DNA of 64,000 nucleotides from Aureimonas sp. OT7 (GTDB taxonomy: Bacteria; Pseudomonadota; Alphaproteobacteria; Rhizobiales; Rhizobiaceae): positions 3,013,501-3,077,500 of the forward strand of contig NZ_CP062167.1 of NCBI RefSeq assembly GCF_014844055.1. Direction: 5' to 3'. A program made the position numbers and the translations under genes. The notes below the pieces were generated by a model. It saw only the letters and a list, made by a program, of their open reading frames with translations, had not been told where the DNA came from and made no database searches. This document shows positions 26,107 through 35,477 of the stretch, piece by piece. Each line of letters starts with the position of its first letter. Within the stretch, counting starts at the first letter, position 1.

Positions 26107-26895
26107 ATGGCGGATGACGAGAATGGAGGCCCGGGGCGCGCGCCGGCATTGGAAAAGGGACTAGATATCCTGGAATTGCTGGCCTCCCAGAAAGACGGCC
26201 TGCTGCAGAAAGAGGTGGCCGGACTGACGGGACGGTCGGCCAGCGAGATTTTCCGCGTGCTCGGCGTGCTGGAACGACGTGGCTATATCGCGCGGGATGC
26301 GGGCAGCGGCCGGTACTGGCTGACGCTGAAGCTGTTCGAGCTTGGAAACGTCCATCCGCCGCTGCGCCGTATGCTTGAGGTGGCAACGCCGCTGATGGAG
26401 ACGTTTGCGACAGGTTCGGGCTGCTCCTGCCATCTCGTCATCCGGCACAATGACGGCCTCATGGTCATCGCCCATGCGCAGCCGGACGCCCAGTTGATGG
26501 GCTGGACCGTCAAGGTCGGCGCTTACTTTCCACTCTCGGTCCGCTACGCTTCCGCGCGGATGATCGCTGCCTTCCAGCATGACGAAACGCGCGAAAGACT
26601 GCTGTCCATGATGCTCGACCCGGGCGAGGACCCCTCCGATCTGCGCCGAAGACTGGCGCGCCTTCGGGAAGACGGCTTCGAGATGCATCAAAGCGGCATC
26701 GCGCCCGGCGTCACCGATATAAGCTGCCCGGTGCTGAATCATCTCGGCGTCGCCGCAGCGGCCTTGACGGCACCCATCGTGGACGGGCTCATTCCGCCCG
26801 ACAGGCAGAAAGTATCCGTGCTGCCGGCCCTGCTTGCGACGGCGGCGGAATTGTCGGCGCGCCTTGGCGCGCCCCGGTCGCAGCCGACGACATGA
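26107..26895 (+). CDS. IclR family transcriptional regulator
   Basis: 262 residues from MADDENGGPG; an ATG six codons upstream (26089) is also possible. GGAG at 26097-26100 favours 26107. The N-terminal winged helix reads LEKGLDILELLASQKDGLLQ and SASEIFRVLGVLERRGYIAR. The effector domain has the family pattern GCSCHLVIRHNDGLMVIAHA and a C-terminal ISCPVLNHLGVAAAALT. It is divergent from the TRAP/CoA-transferase operon and most likely controls it in response to the transported acid. Its stop overlaps the next gene by 4 bp. Confidence 0.9.
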   Translation: MADDENGGPGRAPALEKGLDILELLASQKDGLLQKEVAGLTGRSASEIFRVLGVLERRGYIARDAGSGRYWLTLKLFELGNVHPPLRRMLEVATPLMETFATGSGCSCHLVIRHNDGLMVIAHAQPDAQLMGWTVKVGAYFPLSVRYASARMIAAFQHDETRERLLSMMLDPGEDPSDLRRRLARLREDGFEMHQSGIAPGVTDISCPVLNHLGVAAAALTAPIVDGLIPPDRQKVSVLPALLATAAELSARLGAPRSQPTT

Positions 26896-28064
26896 CGATC
26901 CAGCGCATCGGACTGCCGCTCGCACGGCGCATGGCCTTGGCGGCACAGGGCTTCGGACAGCCCCGCCCGGACGCCATCCATCAGGGGCACCTGCGCCGCG
27001 TACTGGACAGGCTGGCCCTGCACCAGATCGACAGCGTCAACGTGCTGGCGCGCGCCCATTATTTGCCCGCATTCTCGCGCCTCGGCGCCTATGACCGCGC
27101 GCATTTCGACCGCGCCGCCTGGGGCCCCCGCCGGCAGCGCCGCGTTTTCGAGTACTGGGCGCACGAAGCCTCGCTGCTGCCCATGGACCTGTTTCCCCTG
27201 TTGCGCTGGAGGATGGAGCGCGCCGATCGCGGCATGGCTGGCTACAAGGGCCTGCGCCTGTTCGCCGGAGAGCGGCGGGCCGAGGCCATGGCGCTTTTGG
27301 ACCGCATCCGGACCGGGGGTCCGATGGCGGCGTCCGAGTTCGAGTCCAGCCGCACCGGCTGGTGGGAATGGAGCGAGTCCAAGCGCATACTGGAATGGCT
27401 GTTCTATGCCGGCCATATCACCACCGCCACGCGGCGGCGCAGCTTCGAACGCGTCTACGACCTGACCGAAAGGGTCATTCCACAAGCGGTCATGGCGGTG
27501 CCGCCGGTGCCGGAGGCAGAAGCGCATCGCGCGCTGATCCTGCGGTCGGCCAAGGCGCTGGGGATCGCAACCGCGGCCGAGCTGCGGGATTACTTTCGGC
27601 TCGGGCCGGCAGAAACACGCACGGCCATCTCCGAACTGGTCGAGGATGGGGCCCTGTTGCCTGCGGCGGTGGATGGTTGGCCACTCGCCTACATCCATCC
27701 GGAAGCCCGCAAGCCGCGCCGCATCGATGCGGCGGCACTGCTGGCGCCCTTCGATCCGATCGTGTGGGAACGCGCGCGGGCGGAACGCCTGTTCGGCTTC
27801 CGCTATCGAATCGAAATCTACGTGCCCGCCGAACAAAGGCAGCACGGCTATTACGTGCTGCCGTTCCTGCTCGGCGATACGCTCGTTGCCCGCGTCGACC
27901 TCAAGGCAGACCGGCAGGCCCGCCTTCTGCGTGTCCATGCGATCCACCTCGAGCAGGGCGCACCGGCCGGCACCATCGAAGCGCTGGAAACCGAATTGTC
28001 GGCCCTTGCCGGATGGCTGGATCTGGGCGCCGTGACGCAACCCGACATCGTGGATCACGAATGA
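26892..28064 (+). CDS. Winged-helix DNA glycosylase-like protein (YcaQ/AlkX family)
   Basis: 390 residues of the HTH_42 family. Residues 42-58 read ALHQIDSVNVLARAHYL; the Q-x-D triplet (Q45, D47) matches the catalytic motif described for YcaQ/AlkX, a glycosylase that unhooks interstrand crosslinks. Later winged-helix blocks include EYWAHEASLLPMDLFPLLRW and FDPIVWERARAERLFGFRYR, the latter in the conserved C-terminal part. It is translationally coupled to iclR by an ATGA overlap, which is unusual for a repair gene. It converges on thrS, 18 bp away. The function is inferred from family resemblance only. Confidence 0.8.
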   Translation: MTIQRIGLPLARRMALAAQGFGQPRPDAIHQGHLRRVLDRLALHQIDSVNVLARAHYLPAFSRLGAYDRAHFDRAAWGPRRQRRVFEYWAHEASLLPMDLFPLLRWRMERADRGMAGYKGLRLFAGERRAEAMALLDRIRTGGPMAASEFESSRTGWWEWSESKRILEWLFYAGHITTATRRRSFERVYDLTERVIPQAVMAVPPVPEAEAHRALILRSAKALGIATAAELRDYFRLGPAETRTAISELVEDGALLPAAVDGWPLAYIHPEARKPRRIDAAALLAPFDPIVWERARAERLFGFRYRIEIYVPAEQRQHGYYVLPFLLGDTLVARVDLKADRQARLLRVHAIHLEQGAPAGTIEALETELSALAGWLDLGAVTQPDIVDHE

Positions 28065-28082
28065 CGGGCCGCATCGGCCGCC

Positions 28083-30047
28083 TCAGGCGGCGCGCTCGCG
28101 CTTGAGGTCAGGCGGAACCGCCTCTTCCGCCAGTTGGGCAAGCGCTTCTTCCAGCGGCAAAGACTGCTGGTCGCGGGAGCCCAGACGACGCAGGTTGACG
28201 GTGTTCTCCTCCGCCTCGCGGCGTCCGCAGACGAGGATCACGGGCACCTTGGCCACCGAATGCTCGCGGACCTTGTAGTTGATCTTCTCGTTCCGCAGGT
28301 CGGTCTCGACATGAAGCCCGGCGCGGCGGAAACGCTGCGCCACCTCGCGGGCATAATCGTCGGCCTCGTCCGTAATGGTTGCCACCACAACCTGCACTGG
28401 TGCCAGCCACAGCGGGAAATGCCCGGCGAAATTCTCGATCAGGATGCCAAGGAAGCGCTCCATCGACCCGCAAACGGCGCGATGAATCATCACCGGCTGT
28501 CGCTTCTCGGACGACTGGTCGATGTAGAACGCTCCGAACCGCTCCGGCAGATTGAAATCGACCTGGGTCGTGCCGCATTGCCAGTCACGCCCGATGGCGT
28601 CCTTCAACGTATACTCGAACTTCGGGCCGTAAAACGCGCCCTCACCTTCAAGAATACCTGTCTTTATGCGGCCGCCGGACTGCATCCGGATGGTTTCCAG
28701 CACCTCGCCCATCACGCCTTCGGCGCGGTCCCACAGCGCATCGGAGCCGACGCGCTTTTCAGGACGCGTCGACAATTTGACGACGACCTCCTCGAAGCCG
28801 AAATCGCGGTAGACCGACAGGATCAGATCGTTGATCCGCAGGCACTCGGCCGCAAGCTGCTCGTCGGTGCAGAAGACGTGCGCATCATCCTGCGTGAAGC
28901 CGCGCACCCGCATCAGCCCATGCAACGCGCCGGACGGCTCATAGCGGTGGACGGAGCCGAATTCGGCAAGCCGGATAGGAAGTTCGCGATAAGACTTGAG
29001 GCCATGCTTGAAGATCATCACATGGCCGGGACAGTTCATCGGCTTGAGCGCGAAGACCCGGTCGTCGTCCGAGTCCTCGTCGGCCACGGTGACCGCGAAC
29101 ATGTTGTTGCGATACCAGCCCCAATGGCCCGACGTCTCCCACAGGGAATGGTCCAGAACCTGCGGTGCGTTCACCTCTTCGTAGGTACCGGCAAGCCGCC
29201 TGCGCATATAGGCGACCAGCGTCTGGAAGATGCGCCAGCCCTTGCCGTGCCAGAAGACGACGCCCGGCCCCTCCTCCTGGAAATGGAACAGATCCATCTC
29301 CCGGCCGAGGCGCCGATGGTCGCGCTTCTCGGCCTCTTCCAGCATGTGAAGATAGGCTTTCAGCTCTTCCGCCGTGGCCCAGGCCGTCCCGTAGATGCGC
29401 GTCAGCATCGGGTTGTTGGAATCGCCGCGCCAATAGGCCCCGGCCACCTTCATCAGCTTGAAGTTCTCGCCGATCTGGCCGGTGGACGCCATGTGCGGCC
29501 CGCGGCACAGGTCGAACCAGTCGCCCTGGCTGTAGATCTTCAGATCCTGTCCCTCGGGGATGGCGTCGACGAGCTCGACCTTGAACGCCTCACCCTTGTC
29601 GGCAAACACCCGGCGTGCCTTGTCGCGCGTCCAGACCTGCTTGGTGAAGGGGGCGTTGCGGCGGATGATCTCCACCATCTTCTTCTCGATGACCGGCAGG
29701 TCTTCCGGCGTGAAAGGCGTGTCGCGCGCGAAGTCGTAGTAGAAGCCGTTCTCGATCACCGGGCCGATCGTCACCTGCGTGCCGGGCCACAGTTCCTGGA
29801 CGGCCTCGGCCATGACATGCGCCGCGTCGTGGCGGATGAGCTCCAAGGCGCGCGGGTCTTCCCGCGTGATGATTTCCAGCGTACCGCCCTGCCCGACGGC
29901 GTCGGAAAGATCGCGCAGCTCGCCATCGAGCGCGTAGGCAACGGCCTTTTTTGCCAGTGACTTGGAGATGCCCGCCGCGATGTCCGCGCCGGTCGTCTCC
30001 GGGGCGTACTGGCGTATGGAACCATCGGGAAATTGCAGGTCGATCAT
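28083..30047 (-). CDS. thrS: Threonyl-tRNA synthetase
   Basis: 654 residues from [14 protein letters not shown]. It contains the TGS domain (1-60), the second editing-type domain ([20 protein letters not shown], then [14 protein letters not shown]), the class II catalytic core ([11 protein letters not shown] with a zinc Cys; [27 protein letters not shown]) and the C-terminal anticodon-binding domain ([15 protein letters not shown]). Length matches other full-size bacterial ThrS. AGGA precedes the start at 30047; an ATG 11 codons upstream is less likely. It charges tRNA-Thr in the cytoplasm. Confidence 0.97.
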   Translation of the reverse strand: MIDLQFPDGSIRQYAPETTGADIAAGISKSLAKKAVAYALDGELRDLSDAVGQGGTLEIITREDPRALELIRHDAAHVMAEAVQELWPGTQVTIGPVIENGFYYDFARDTPFTPEDLPVIEKKMVEIIRRNAPFTKQVWTRDKARRVFADKGEAFKVELVDAIPEGQDLKIYSQGDWFDLCRGPHMASTGQIGENFKLMKVAGAYWRGDSNNPMLTRIYGTAWATAEELKAYLHMLEEAEKRDHRRLGREMDLFHFQEEGPGVVFWHGKGWRIFQTLVAYMRRRLAGTYEEVNAPQVLDHSLWETSGHWGWYRNNMFAVTVADEDSDDDRVFALKPMNCPGHVMIFKHGLKSYRELPIRLAEFGSVHRYEPSGALHGLMRVRGFTQDDAHVFCTDEQLAAECLRINDLILSVYRDFGFEEVVVKLSTRPEKRVGSDALWDRAEGVMGEVLETIRMQSGGRIKTGILEGEGAFYGPKFEYTLKDAIGRDWQCGTTQVDFNLPERFGAFYIDQSSEKRQPVMIHRAVCGSMERFLGILIENFAGHFPLWLAPVQVVVATITDEADDYAREVAQRFRRAGLHVETDLRNEKINYKVREHSVAKVPVILVCGRREAEENTVNLRRLGSRDQQSLPLEEALAQLAEEAVPPDLKRERAA

Positions 30048-30164
30048 GTCATGTCCTTTCCGCTCACCCCCGCCTACCATGCGGGAAAGCTTATCGATCG
30101 ATAGCCGGCCACCGACGGGCCGGACCGCCGCCTTCTAGCCCATCGTCGCGCAAACGGGAATGCT

Positions 30165-30455
30165 TTAGCGATGGCGGCACGGCGTGGCGACATCGTCCGG
30201 CACGGGATCGTGGCCTGCCTTGCCAAAGGGGCCGCAGCGCGACACCCTTCGTGCCGACAGCCAGCCGCCGCGCCAGAGGCCATGCCGCGCAATGGCCTCG
30301 TAGGCATATTCGGAGCATGTCGGAATGTGGCGGCAGTGCCCGCCCACCAATGGCGAAAACGTCAGCTGGTATAGGCGCACAAACCCCATGCCGAAGAGCC
30401 GGCCGGGCGTCTTGCGGTACGGTCCGTCATAATTGCGCCCGCGGGCCGCAGCCAT
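30165..30455 (-). CDS. yidD: Membrane protein insertion efficiency factor YidD
   Basis: 96 residues. The family signature LYQLTFSPLVGGHCRHIPTC-SEYAYEAI is complete, with the Cys-x5-Cys pair at 41 and 47. An amphipathic N-terminal segment precedes it. YidD sits at the inner face of the membrane and helps YidC-dependent insertion. In many bacteria it is next to rpmH-rnpA-yidC; here it follows the NifU-like gene with a 3-bp gap, an arrangement seen in alphaproteobacteria. The C-terminus GPFGKAGHDPVPD is typical. Confidence 0.92.
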   Translation of the reverse strand: MAAARGRNYDGPYRKTPGRLFGMGFVRLYQLTFSPLVGGHCRHIPTCSEYAYEAIARHGLWRGGWLSARRVSRCGPFGKAGHDPVPDDVATPCRHR

Positions 30456-30458
30456 GGC

Positions 30459-30899
30459 TCAGGCGGCCCGTTCGCGCGCTTCGATCTCGTCGAGGGCGGT
30501 GACGACAGCGTCGAAGGTCAGCATGGTCGAGGCATGGCGCGCCCTGTAATCCTTGACCGGCTCCAGAAAGCGCAGTTCCGCGAACCGACCCTCCGGGGGC
30601 GGCGCACCCTCGCTCAGCATCGCCCGCATGGCCTGCCTGACGGATCGAAGCTCGGCCGGCGTCGCGCCGACGATCACCTTAGCCATGATGGCCGAGGATG
30701 CCTGGCCGAGCGCGCAGGCACGGACCTCATGGGCGAAATCGGACACGACGCCGCCCTCCAGACAGACATCCACGGTTACCGTAGAGCCGCACAGGCGCGA
30801 ATGCACCGTCGCACTGGCGTCGGGGGCCGGCAGCCGGCCGATACGTCCGATATTGCCGGCCAGTTCCAGGATGCGGGTATTGTAGACATCGTCGATCAT
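30459..30899 (-). CDS. Iron-sulfur cluster assembly scaffold (NifU/IscU N-domain-like)
   Basis: 146 residues from MIDDVYNTRILELAGNIGR. The IscU/SufU-type fold is indicated by SRLCGSTVTVDV (Cys37) and EVRACALGQASSAIM (Cys62). The third scaffold cysteine, expected in a K/R-C-A pattern near residue 123, is replaced in RHASTMLTF. Cluster building on this protein may thus differ from IscU, or it may serve another role. It is divergent from folE with a 130-bp gap and probably cotranscribed with yidD. Confidence 0.82.
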   Translation of the reverse strand: MIDDVYNTRILELAGNIGRIGRLPAPDASATVHSRLCGSTVTVDVCLEGGVVSDFAHEVRACALGQASSAIMAKVIVGATPAELRSVRQAMRAMLSEGAPPPEGRFAELRFLEPVKDYRARHASTMLTFDAVVTALDEIEARERAA

Positions 30900-31029
30900 C
30901 GGGCACCATCTGAGCGGATACATCCGCGCGTTGAGCATCTACCCATCCGCGGATCGAATCCGTATATAGGAGTGAAGCCGCGCTTCCAAAAGCCGAAGAT
31001 GACAAGACGCGGCGGTCAAGGGTTGAGGA

Positions 31030-31650
31030 ATGGACGCCACCGTCAGAAAGTTTCCCGGGCCGACGGGCCAGGACAGCCCCCCGCGCCCCACGCGCGAGGA
31101 GGCGGAAGCCGCCGTCCAGACCCTGATCCGCTGGGCCGGTGACGATCCGCGCCGCGAGGGGCTTGTCGATACGCCGCAACGTGTGGTGCGTGCCTATGAA
31201 GAGATCTTCGGCGGCTACGGCATCGATCCGGCCGATGTCCTGTCGCGCACCTTCGAGGAGGTGTCCGGCTACGACGACATGGTGCTGGTGCGCGATATCG
31301 ACTTCGTCTCGCATTGCGAGCATCACATGGTGCCGATCATCGGCAAGGCGCATGTGGCCTATTTCCCGGATGGGCGCGTTCTCGGCCTGTCCAAGGTGGC
31401 CCGCGTCGTCGACCTGTATGCGCGCCGCCTGCAGACGCAGGAAACCATGACCGAGGAAATCGCGGCCATCATCGACGGCGCACTCGCCCCGCGCGGGGTT
31501 GCCGTCCTGATCGAGGCGGAGCACATGTGCATGTCGATGCGCGGCATCCGCAGCAAGGGCTCCATAACCACGACCAGCTCGTTCTACGGTGTGTTCAAGG
31601 ACGACAAATCCGAACGCGACCGCTTCCTGTCCATGATCCTGAACCGATGA
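31030..31650 (+). CDS. folE: GTP cyclohydrolase I FolE
   Basis: 206 residues. It converts GTP to dihydroneopterin triphosphate, the first step to tetrahydrofolate. The zinc site is CEHHM (in [13 protein letters not shown]) plus Cys in [10 protein letters not shown]. Other family blocks are [19 protein letters not shown] and [20 protein letters not shown]. Its stop overlaps the start of hisI by 4 bp (ATGA). Confidence 0.96.
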   Translation: MDATVRKFPGPTGQDSPPRPTREEAEAAVQTLIRWAGDDPRREGLVDTPQRVVRAYEEIFGGYGIDPADVLSRTFEEVSGYDDMVLVRDIDFVSHCEHHMVPIIGKAHVAYFPDGRVLGLSKVARVVDLYARRLQTQETMTEEIAAIIDGALAPRGVAVLIEAEHMCMSMRGIRSKGSITTTSSFYGVFKDDKSERDRFLSMILNR

Positions 31651-32054
31651 GCGACACCACCATCGACCTTGAGGAAGGCGCGCGGCTGATGCCGCGCTTC
31701 GACGAAGCCGGCCTGATTACGGCGGTGGTGACGGACGGCGACAGCGGCGACGTACTCATGCTGGCGCACATGAACCGCGAGGCGCTGGACCTGTCCGTCG
31801 CCACCGGGATCGCGCATTACTGGAGCCGCTCGCGCAAGACATTGTGGAAGAAGGGCGAGACGTCCGGCGCGCTGCAGACCATTCTGGAGATGCGGATCGA
31901 CTGCGATCAGGATGCCGTCTGGCTGAAAGTGCGCGTCGCCCGGCCGGAGGAAACCTGCCACACAGGCCGCACGTCCTGCTTCTACCGGCGCATCGAACTC
32001 GGCAAGCCGTCCGGGCAGTTGACGGAGGTCATCGCCAAGAGTTTCGGCGCCTGA
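31647..32054 (+). CDS. hisI: Phosphoribosyl-AMP cyclohydrolase HisI
   Basis: 135 residues. This single-domain enzyme opens the adenine ring of phosphoribosyl-AMP in histidine synthesis. Metal ligands are visible in DCDQDAVW (Cys86, Asp87, Asp89), with zinc cysteines Cys104 and Cys111 in [11 protein letters not shown]. The substrate motif [15 protein letters not shown] is intact. It is coupled to folE rather than in a his operon; the pair is common in Hyphomicrobiales. Confidence 0.96.
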   Translation: MSDTTIDLEEGARLMPRFDEAGLITAVVTDGDSGDVLMLAHMNREALDLSVATGIAHYWSRSRKTLWKKGETSGALQTILEMRIDCDQDAVWLKVRVARPEETCHTGRTSCFYRRIELGKPSGQLTEVIAKSFGA

Positions 32055-32140
32055 CCGGATCGAGGATTCCGTTCGGCGGTGCGATGATCTAGTCTGGGTT
32101 CCGAAACGGCCGGAAGGTCGGCGGAATCAGATGGTCTTGC

Positions 32141-33079
32141 ATGTTCCAGCGCGTCTTCAAGCGTAACGAACCCTTCCGGGGCGGCCTCGAACCCATCGCC
32201 GTACAGGAGCGCGCCCGCAATGGCGTGGCGCTGGCTCTCGGCGGCGGCGCGGCGCGCGGATGGGCGCATATCGGCGTCCTGCGCGCACTGGACGAGGCAC
32301 GCATACCGATCAGCATGATCGCCGGCACGTCCATCGGCGCACTCGTCGGCGGGTGCTACCTGGCCGGCAAGCTCGATGCGCTGGAAGACTTCGCCTGCTC
32401 CCTCACCCGGCGCGGCATCATCCGCTTTCTGGATTTCAGCATCAGCGGCGCGGGGCTGATCGGCGGCATGCGGCTGAACCGCAGACTGGTCGAGGCCCTG
32501 TCCGACACGTCGATAGAGGCTCTTCCCAAACGCCTCGTCTGCGTGGCGACCGAAGCGCGCACCGGTCACGAAGTCTGGATCGACTCAGGCTCGCTCGTCA
32601 CCGGCATGCGCGCTTCCTACGCTCTTCCCGGCGTGTTCCTGCCGGTGGAGTGCGGTGGCCGGATGCTGATGGACGGGGCCCTCGTCAACCCTGTGCCCGT
32701 TGCCGTCTGCCGCGCCTACGAGGAGCCGTTGGTGGTGGCCGTGAACCTGAACTACGACCTGTTCGGGCGGGCCGCCGTACTGCGGCTGCGCGCCGGCGCC
32801 GACAAGGGCGGCGACGATACCCCGCGCGACGAGGATATCCGGCGCGACAAGGTGGGCATCGCCCGTTCCATGGTGGATGCGTTCGGCATCATCCAGGATC
32901 GCATATCGCGCGCCCGGCTGGCCGGCGACCCGCCGGACCTGTCGCTGCACCCCCGCGTACGGGATATCGGCATGTCGGAGTTTTTCCGCGCGCGCGAGGC
33001 GATAGACCTCGGCTATGCCGAGGCGCAGCGGCAATTGCCGGAAATCGCCCGGCTGGCGGAAAGTCTGCCCCGGCGCTGA
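32141..33079 (+). CDS. Patatin-like phospholipase (RssA-like)
   Basis: 312 residues with the patatin Ser-Asp dyad: oxyanion loop GGGAARGWAHIG (34-45), nucleophile Ser64 in AGTSIGALVGG, and Asp in MDGALVNPVPV (about 178). It is a predicted cytoplasmic or membrane-associated lipid acyl hydrolase resembling E. coli RssA; the substrate is unknown. It begins 86 bp after hisI and is convergent with the CBS-domain gene. Confidence 0.88.
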   Translation: MFQRVFKRNEPFRGGLEPIAVQERARNGVALALGGGAARGWAHIGVLRALDEARIPISMIAGTSIGALVGGCYLAGKLDALEDFACSLTRRGIIRFLDFSISGAGLIGGMRLNRRLVEALSDTSIEALPKRLVCVATEARTGHEVWIDSGSLVTGMRASYALPGVFLPVECGGRMLMDGALVNPVPVAVCRAYEEPLVVAVNLNYDLFGRAAVLRLRAGADKGGDDTPRDEDIRRDKVGIARSMVDAFGIIQDRISRARLAGDPPDLSLHPRVRDIGMSEFFRAREAIDLGYAEAQRQLPEIARLAESLPRR

Positions 33080-33100
33080 CAGGGCCGGGGCGACGCCGCT

Positions 33101-33538
33101 TCAACCGGCGGCGGTGTGGATATAGGCGCGCATGTCCTCGGCCTCGCGCTCGGCATCCTCGATCCGGCGCTTGACCACGTCGCCGATGGAGATGACCCCC
33201 ACCAGCACGCCATCCTCGCAAACCGGCAGGTGGCGAAAGCGCCCGCGCGTCATGAGGTCCATCACCTCGTCCACGGTCATCTCTTCCCGCGCCGTCACCA
33301 CCTTGGTCGTCATCACGTCGGCCACCTTGCGCGCCAAGGCTTCCGGGCCGTCGCGGCCGATGATACGAACGACATCCCGCTCGGAAAGGATGCCAGCCAC
33401 CCGCCCGCCCTCGGACAGGGCCACGAGCGCACCGATACGCCGCTCCGATAAAATCGCCACGGCGTCCGACACCGCGACATCCGGGCTGATCGTTTCGACC
33501 GCCCGCCCCTTCGATTCCAGTATCTGCCTGACCGTCAT
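33101..33538 (-). CDS. CBS-domain pair protein
   Basis: 145 residues made almost wholly of two CBS motifs: ISPDVAVSDAVAILSERRIG with a following ERDVVRIIG, and TAREEMTVDEVMDLMTRGRF with GDVVKRRIEDAE. CBS pairs bind adenosine nucleotides and act as energy sensors; with no attached enzyme domain the target is unknown. It is followed on the same strand by the rhomboid gene upstream (72-bp gap). Confidence 0.88.
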   Translation of the reverse strand: MTVRQILESKGRAVETISPDVAVSDAVAILSERRIGALVALSEGGRVAGILSERDVVRIIGRDGPEALARKVADVMTTKVVTAREEMTVDEVMDLMTRGRFRHLPVCEDGVLVGVISIGDVVKRRIEDAEREAEDMRAYIHTAAG

Positions 33539-33610
33539 CGTCTCCTCCGCAATGATCTCTTTGCGTGGATGGTGCGCCAGGTGCGGTCTTTCGGCAAGAC
33601 GCGGCGTCGA

Positions 33611-34339
33611 TCAATGGCGCGTGTTGCGCCAGGGAACAGGGTCGAAAAAGCCGAAGGTGAAAAAGCCGAGGGCGAAGCCGCCGAGATGCGCTTCCCAGGC
33701 TACGGATGCGCCACCGCCGACAAAGTCTATGGAGCCGATGGCGATATTCGTGGCGAAGAAGATGAGCGCGAATATGAGGACGGTACGGTTGGACAGCGAC
33801 TGCGCGACCGTCATACGCGGCGCAAGCGCGATCGCACCCGAGGTCAGTTGGCCCGGCGCCCCCAGCGCAAATCGACACGCCCCGCCCATCAATGCCGAAA
33901 CGACGCCCGATGCACCGATCATCGGCTGCAGCAGGTCTGGATTCATGATGTAGAACAGCGCTGCGCCCCCCAGTGCACCGGCCAGCGAGAACAGGATGAA
34001 GCGGCCGTTGCCCAGACGCCGCGCCACGGGCGTGCCGAATGCGACGAGCCACAGGGCATTGGCGCCGAGATGGCCCCAACTGCCGTGCAGGAAGGCATGG
34101 GTGAACGGCGCCCACAGATCCGACCCGGCCGGCCGCGACAGGCATTCGGGTATCGGCAGCGAGTAGCAGGCCGGAATCAGCGCAAAGTCGAGCAACACCC
34201 TGAAGTCCGAATCCTCGCTCAGGATGTTCATCCTGACGAGGTGGATGGCCGCCAGGATCGCGATCGTGGCCAGCACGATGCCCGGTATGTTGAAGGCCGG
34301 CGGATTGGATGGCCGTACGGGCCGATACTCTGGCGTCAC
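33611..34339 (-). CDS. Rhomboid family intramembrane serine protease
   Basis: 242 residues with six or more membrane helices. The catalytic Ser144 lies in MIGASGVVSALMGG, and His218 in WEAHLGGFALGFF. The HxxxN loop SWGHLGANALWL supplies oxyanion residues. It cleaves membrane-anchored substrates within the inner membrane. The N-terminus is proline-rich and cytoplasmic. Its start faces a 462-bp divergent gap before the BTLCP gene. Confidence 0.9.
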   Translation of the reverse strand: MTPEYRPVRPSNPPAFNIPGIVLATIAILAAIHLVRMNILSEDSDFRVLLDFALIPACYSLPIPECLSRPAGSDLWAPFTHAFLHGSWGHLGANALWLVAFGTPVARRLGNGRFILFSLAGALGGAALFYIMNPDLLQPMIGASGVVSALMGGACRFALGAPGQLTSGAIALAPRMTVAQSLSNRTVLIFALIFFATNIAIGSIDFVGGGASVAWEAHLGGFALGFFTFGFFDPVPWRNTRH

Positions 34340-34801
34340 GCGGGAGGTGTCCTTGAAGGAGCGGATAAACCTTTGATAAAGCCTGTTTTCACCGCCATCC
34401 AGATTATTTCATGGCGAAAGCGGCCCTTTCAGGGGGGTTATCCCCCGCCTCCATTAACCCGGGCATCATGCGCCGTTAAGCGACCTTGCACCCGAATTTA
34501 CGATTGCCGGATCCGCACGCCTTTGGACAGGTTAACGCCGGCGCCGCCCCGGCGCATGTCCCCATTAACGTTTGGCCCGGCAATTGCGGGAACGGCGCCG
34601 GCGGCTGGAAACCTGTTTGAATTCGCACTCTTTTAAGCTTGCGGGGACGTTACCGACGCCGCTGAAATGCATTGAAACGGCTTCAGGCGGCCGCAAGCAC
34701 GAGGTCTGAACGGCCCGCCACGGATTTGAGACAGATTGTCTCCTGCGTCTTGGAAAGCCGGTAAAACGGCGCTGCCATTGTCATTCCCGAAGACGGGAGA
34801 C
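34340..34801. other. 462-bp divergent intergenic region with several inverted repeats
   Basis: No convincing open frame fits here. It must hold promoters for the rhomboid gene (left) and the BTLCP gene (right). Seen by eye: a GGGGG-TTAT-CCCCC hairpin at 34433-34446, several TTAA tetramers (34456-34580), and GCTTGCGG/CCGCAAGC at 34637-34644 and 34691-34698 enclosing a second, imperfect pair. The right side may therefore form a structured RNA of about 60 nt on either strand. Confidence 0.4.
34637..34698. repeat. Nested inverted repeat, possible structured RNA or regulatory hairpin
   Basis: Outer arms GCTTGCGG and CCGCAAGC are perfect 8-bp complements. Inside, CCGCTGAA and TTCAGGCGG pair with one bulge around a 15-nt AT-containing loop. 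It lies about 100 bp upstream of the BTLCP start. Whether it is transcribed is unknown. Confidence 0.3.
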
Positions 34802-35401
34802 ATGGCCGTGAACAAGTTTCTGACCATCAGCACTGTGGCAATCGGGTTCGTTCTCGGGGTGTTTACCGCCCCCGCCAAGGCAGACATGCCGGTAACCGGA
34901 CCGACCAGCCAGCCGGTCGGCCATTACGTGTTCTGCCAGTCCTATCCCGAGCAATGCCAGCCGAACCGGCAAATTCGGCTGACCCGCATGGACGACGCCA
35001 CGTGGCGCCTGATCGTAGAGGTGAACAACACCGTCAACACGGCGATCACGCCGAAGACCGATCTGGAAATGCACGGCGTGCCGGAGCTCTGGTCCTACCC
35101 GACCACCGAGGGTGACTGCGAGGACTTCGCGCTTCTCAAGCAGTACATGCTTGAAAAGGCCGGCCTGCCGCGCTCTTCCCTTCTCATCACCGTCGTCCAG
35201 CAGCCGAACGGCGAAGGCCATGCCGTACTGACCGTGCGTACCGACGCCGGCGACTACGTCCTCGACAATCTCGACGAGCGTGTGCTGCGCTGGACCGATA
35301 CGCCCTACCGTTTCCTGAAGCGTCAGGCGGAAGCGAATTCCGGCAAGTGGGCCGGCATCGCCGACGACCGCGACATGATGCTGGTTGGCAGCGTGCGCTG
35401 A
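34802..35401 (+). CDS. Transglutaminase-like cysteine peptidase (BTLCP family)
   Basis: 199 residues with a signal peptide (MAVNKFLTISTVAIGFVLGV then FTAPAKA). The Cys-His-Asp triad is visible: Cys106 in EGDCEDFALLK, His140 in EGHAVLTVRT, and Asp155 in YVLDNLDER. These bacterial transglutaminase-like proteins are common in Hyphomicrobiales; relatives act on periplasmic or surface proteins. GGGAGAC lies ahead of the ATG at 34802, and an in-frame ATG 22 codons upstream would bury the signal. A strong terminator follows. Confidence 0.88.
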   Translation: MAVNKFLTISTVAIGFVLGVFTAPAKADMPVTGPTSQPVGHYVFCQSYPEQCQPNRQIRLTRMDDATWRLIVEVNNTVNTAITPKTDLEMHGVPELWSYPTTEGDCEDFALLKQYMLEKAGLPRSSLLITVVQQPNGEGHAVLTVRTDAGDYVLDNLDERVLRWTDTPYRFLKRQAEANSGKWAGIADDRDMMLVGSVR

Positions 35402-35416
35402 CCATCGACCGCAATG

Positions 35417-35450
35417 AAAAGGGCCGCCGCGATGCCGCGGCGGCCCTTTT
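35417..35450. terminator. Strong bidirectional intrinsic terminator
   Basis: AAAAGGGCCGCCGCG (35417-35431), loop ATGC, CGCGGCGGCCCTTTT (35436-35450). This 15-bp perfect stem has an A-run before and a T-run after, so it works on both strands. It lies between the convergent BTLCP and DUF3126 genes. Confidence 0.9.
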
Positions 35451-35477
35451 CGGTTTCGAGGTATCCGATCAGGCGGA

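Noticed and set aside
34440..34600. CtrA sites among the TTAA tetramers before the BTLCP gene
   Set aside because: No pair has the TTAA-N7-TTAA spacing.
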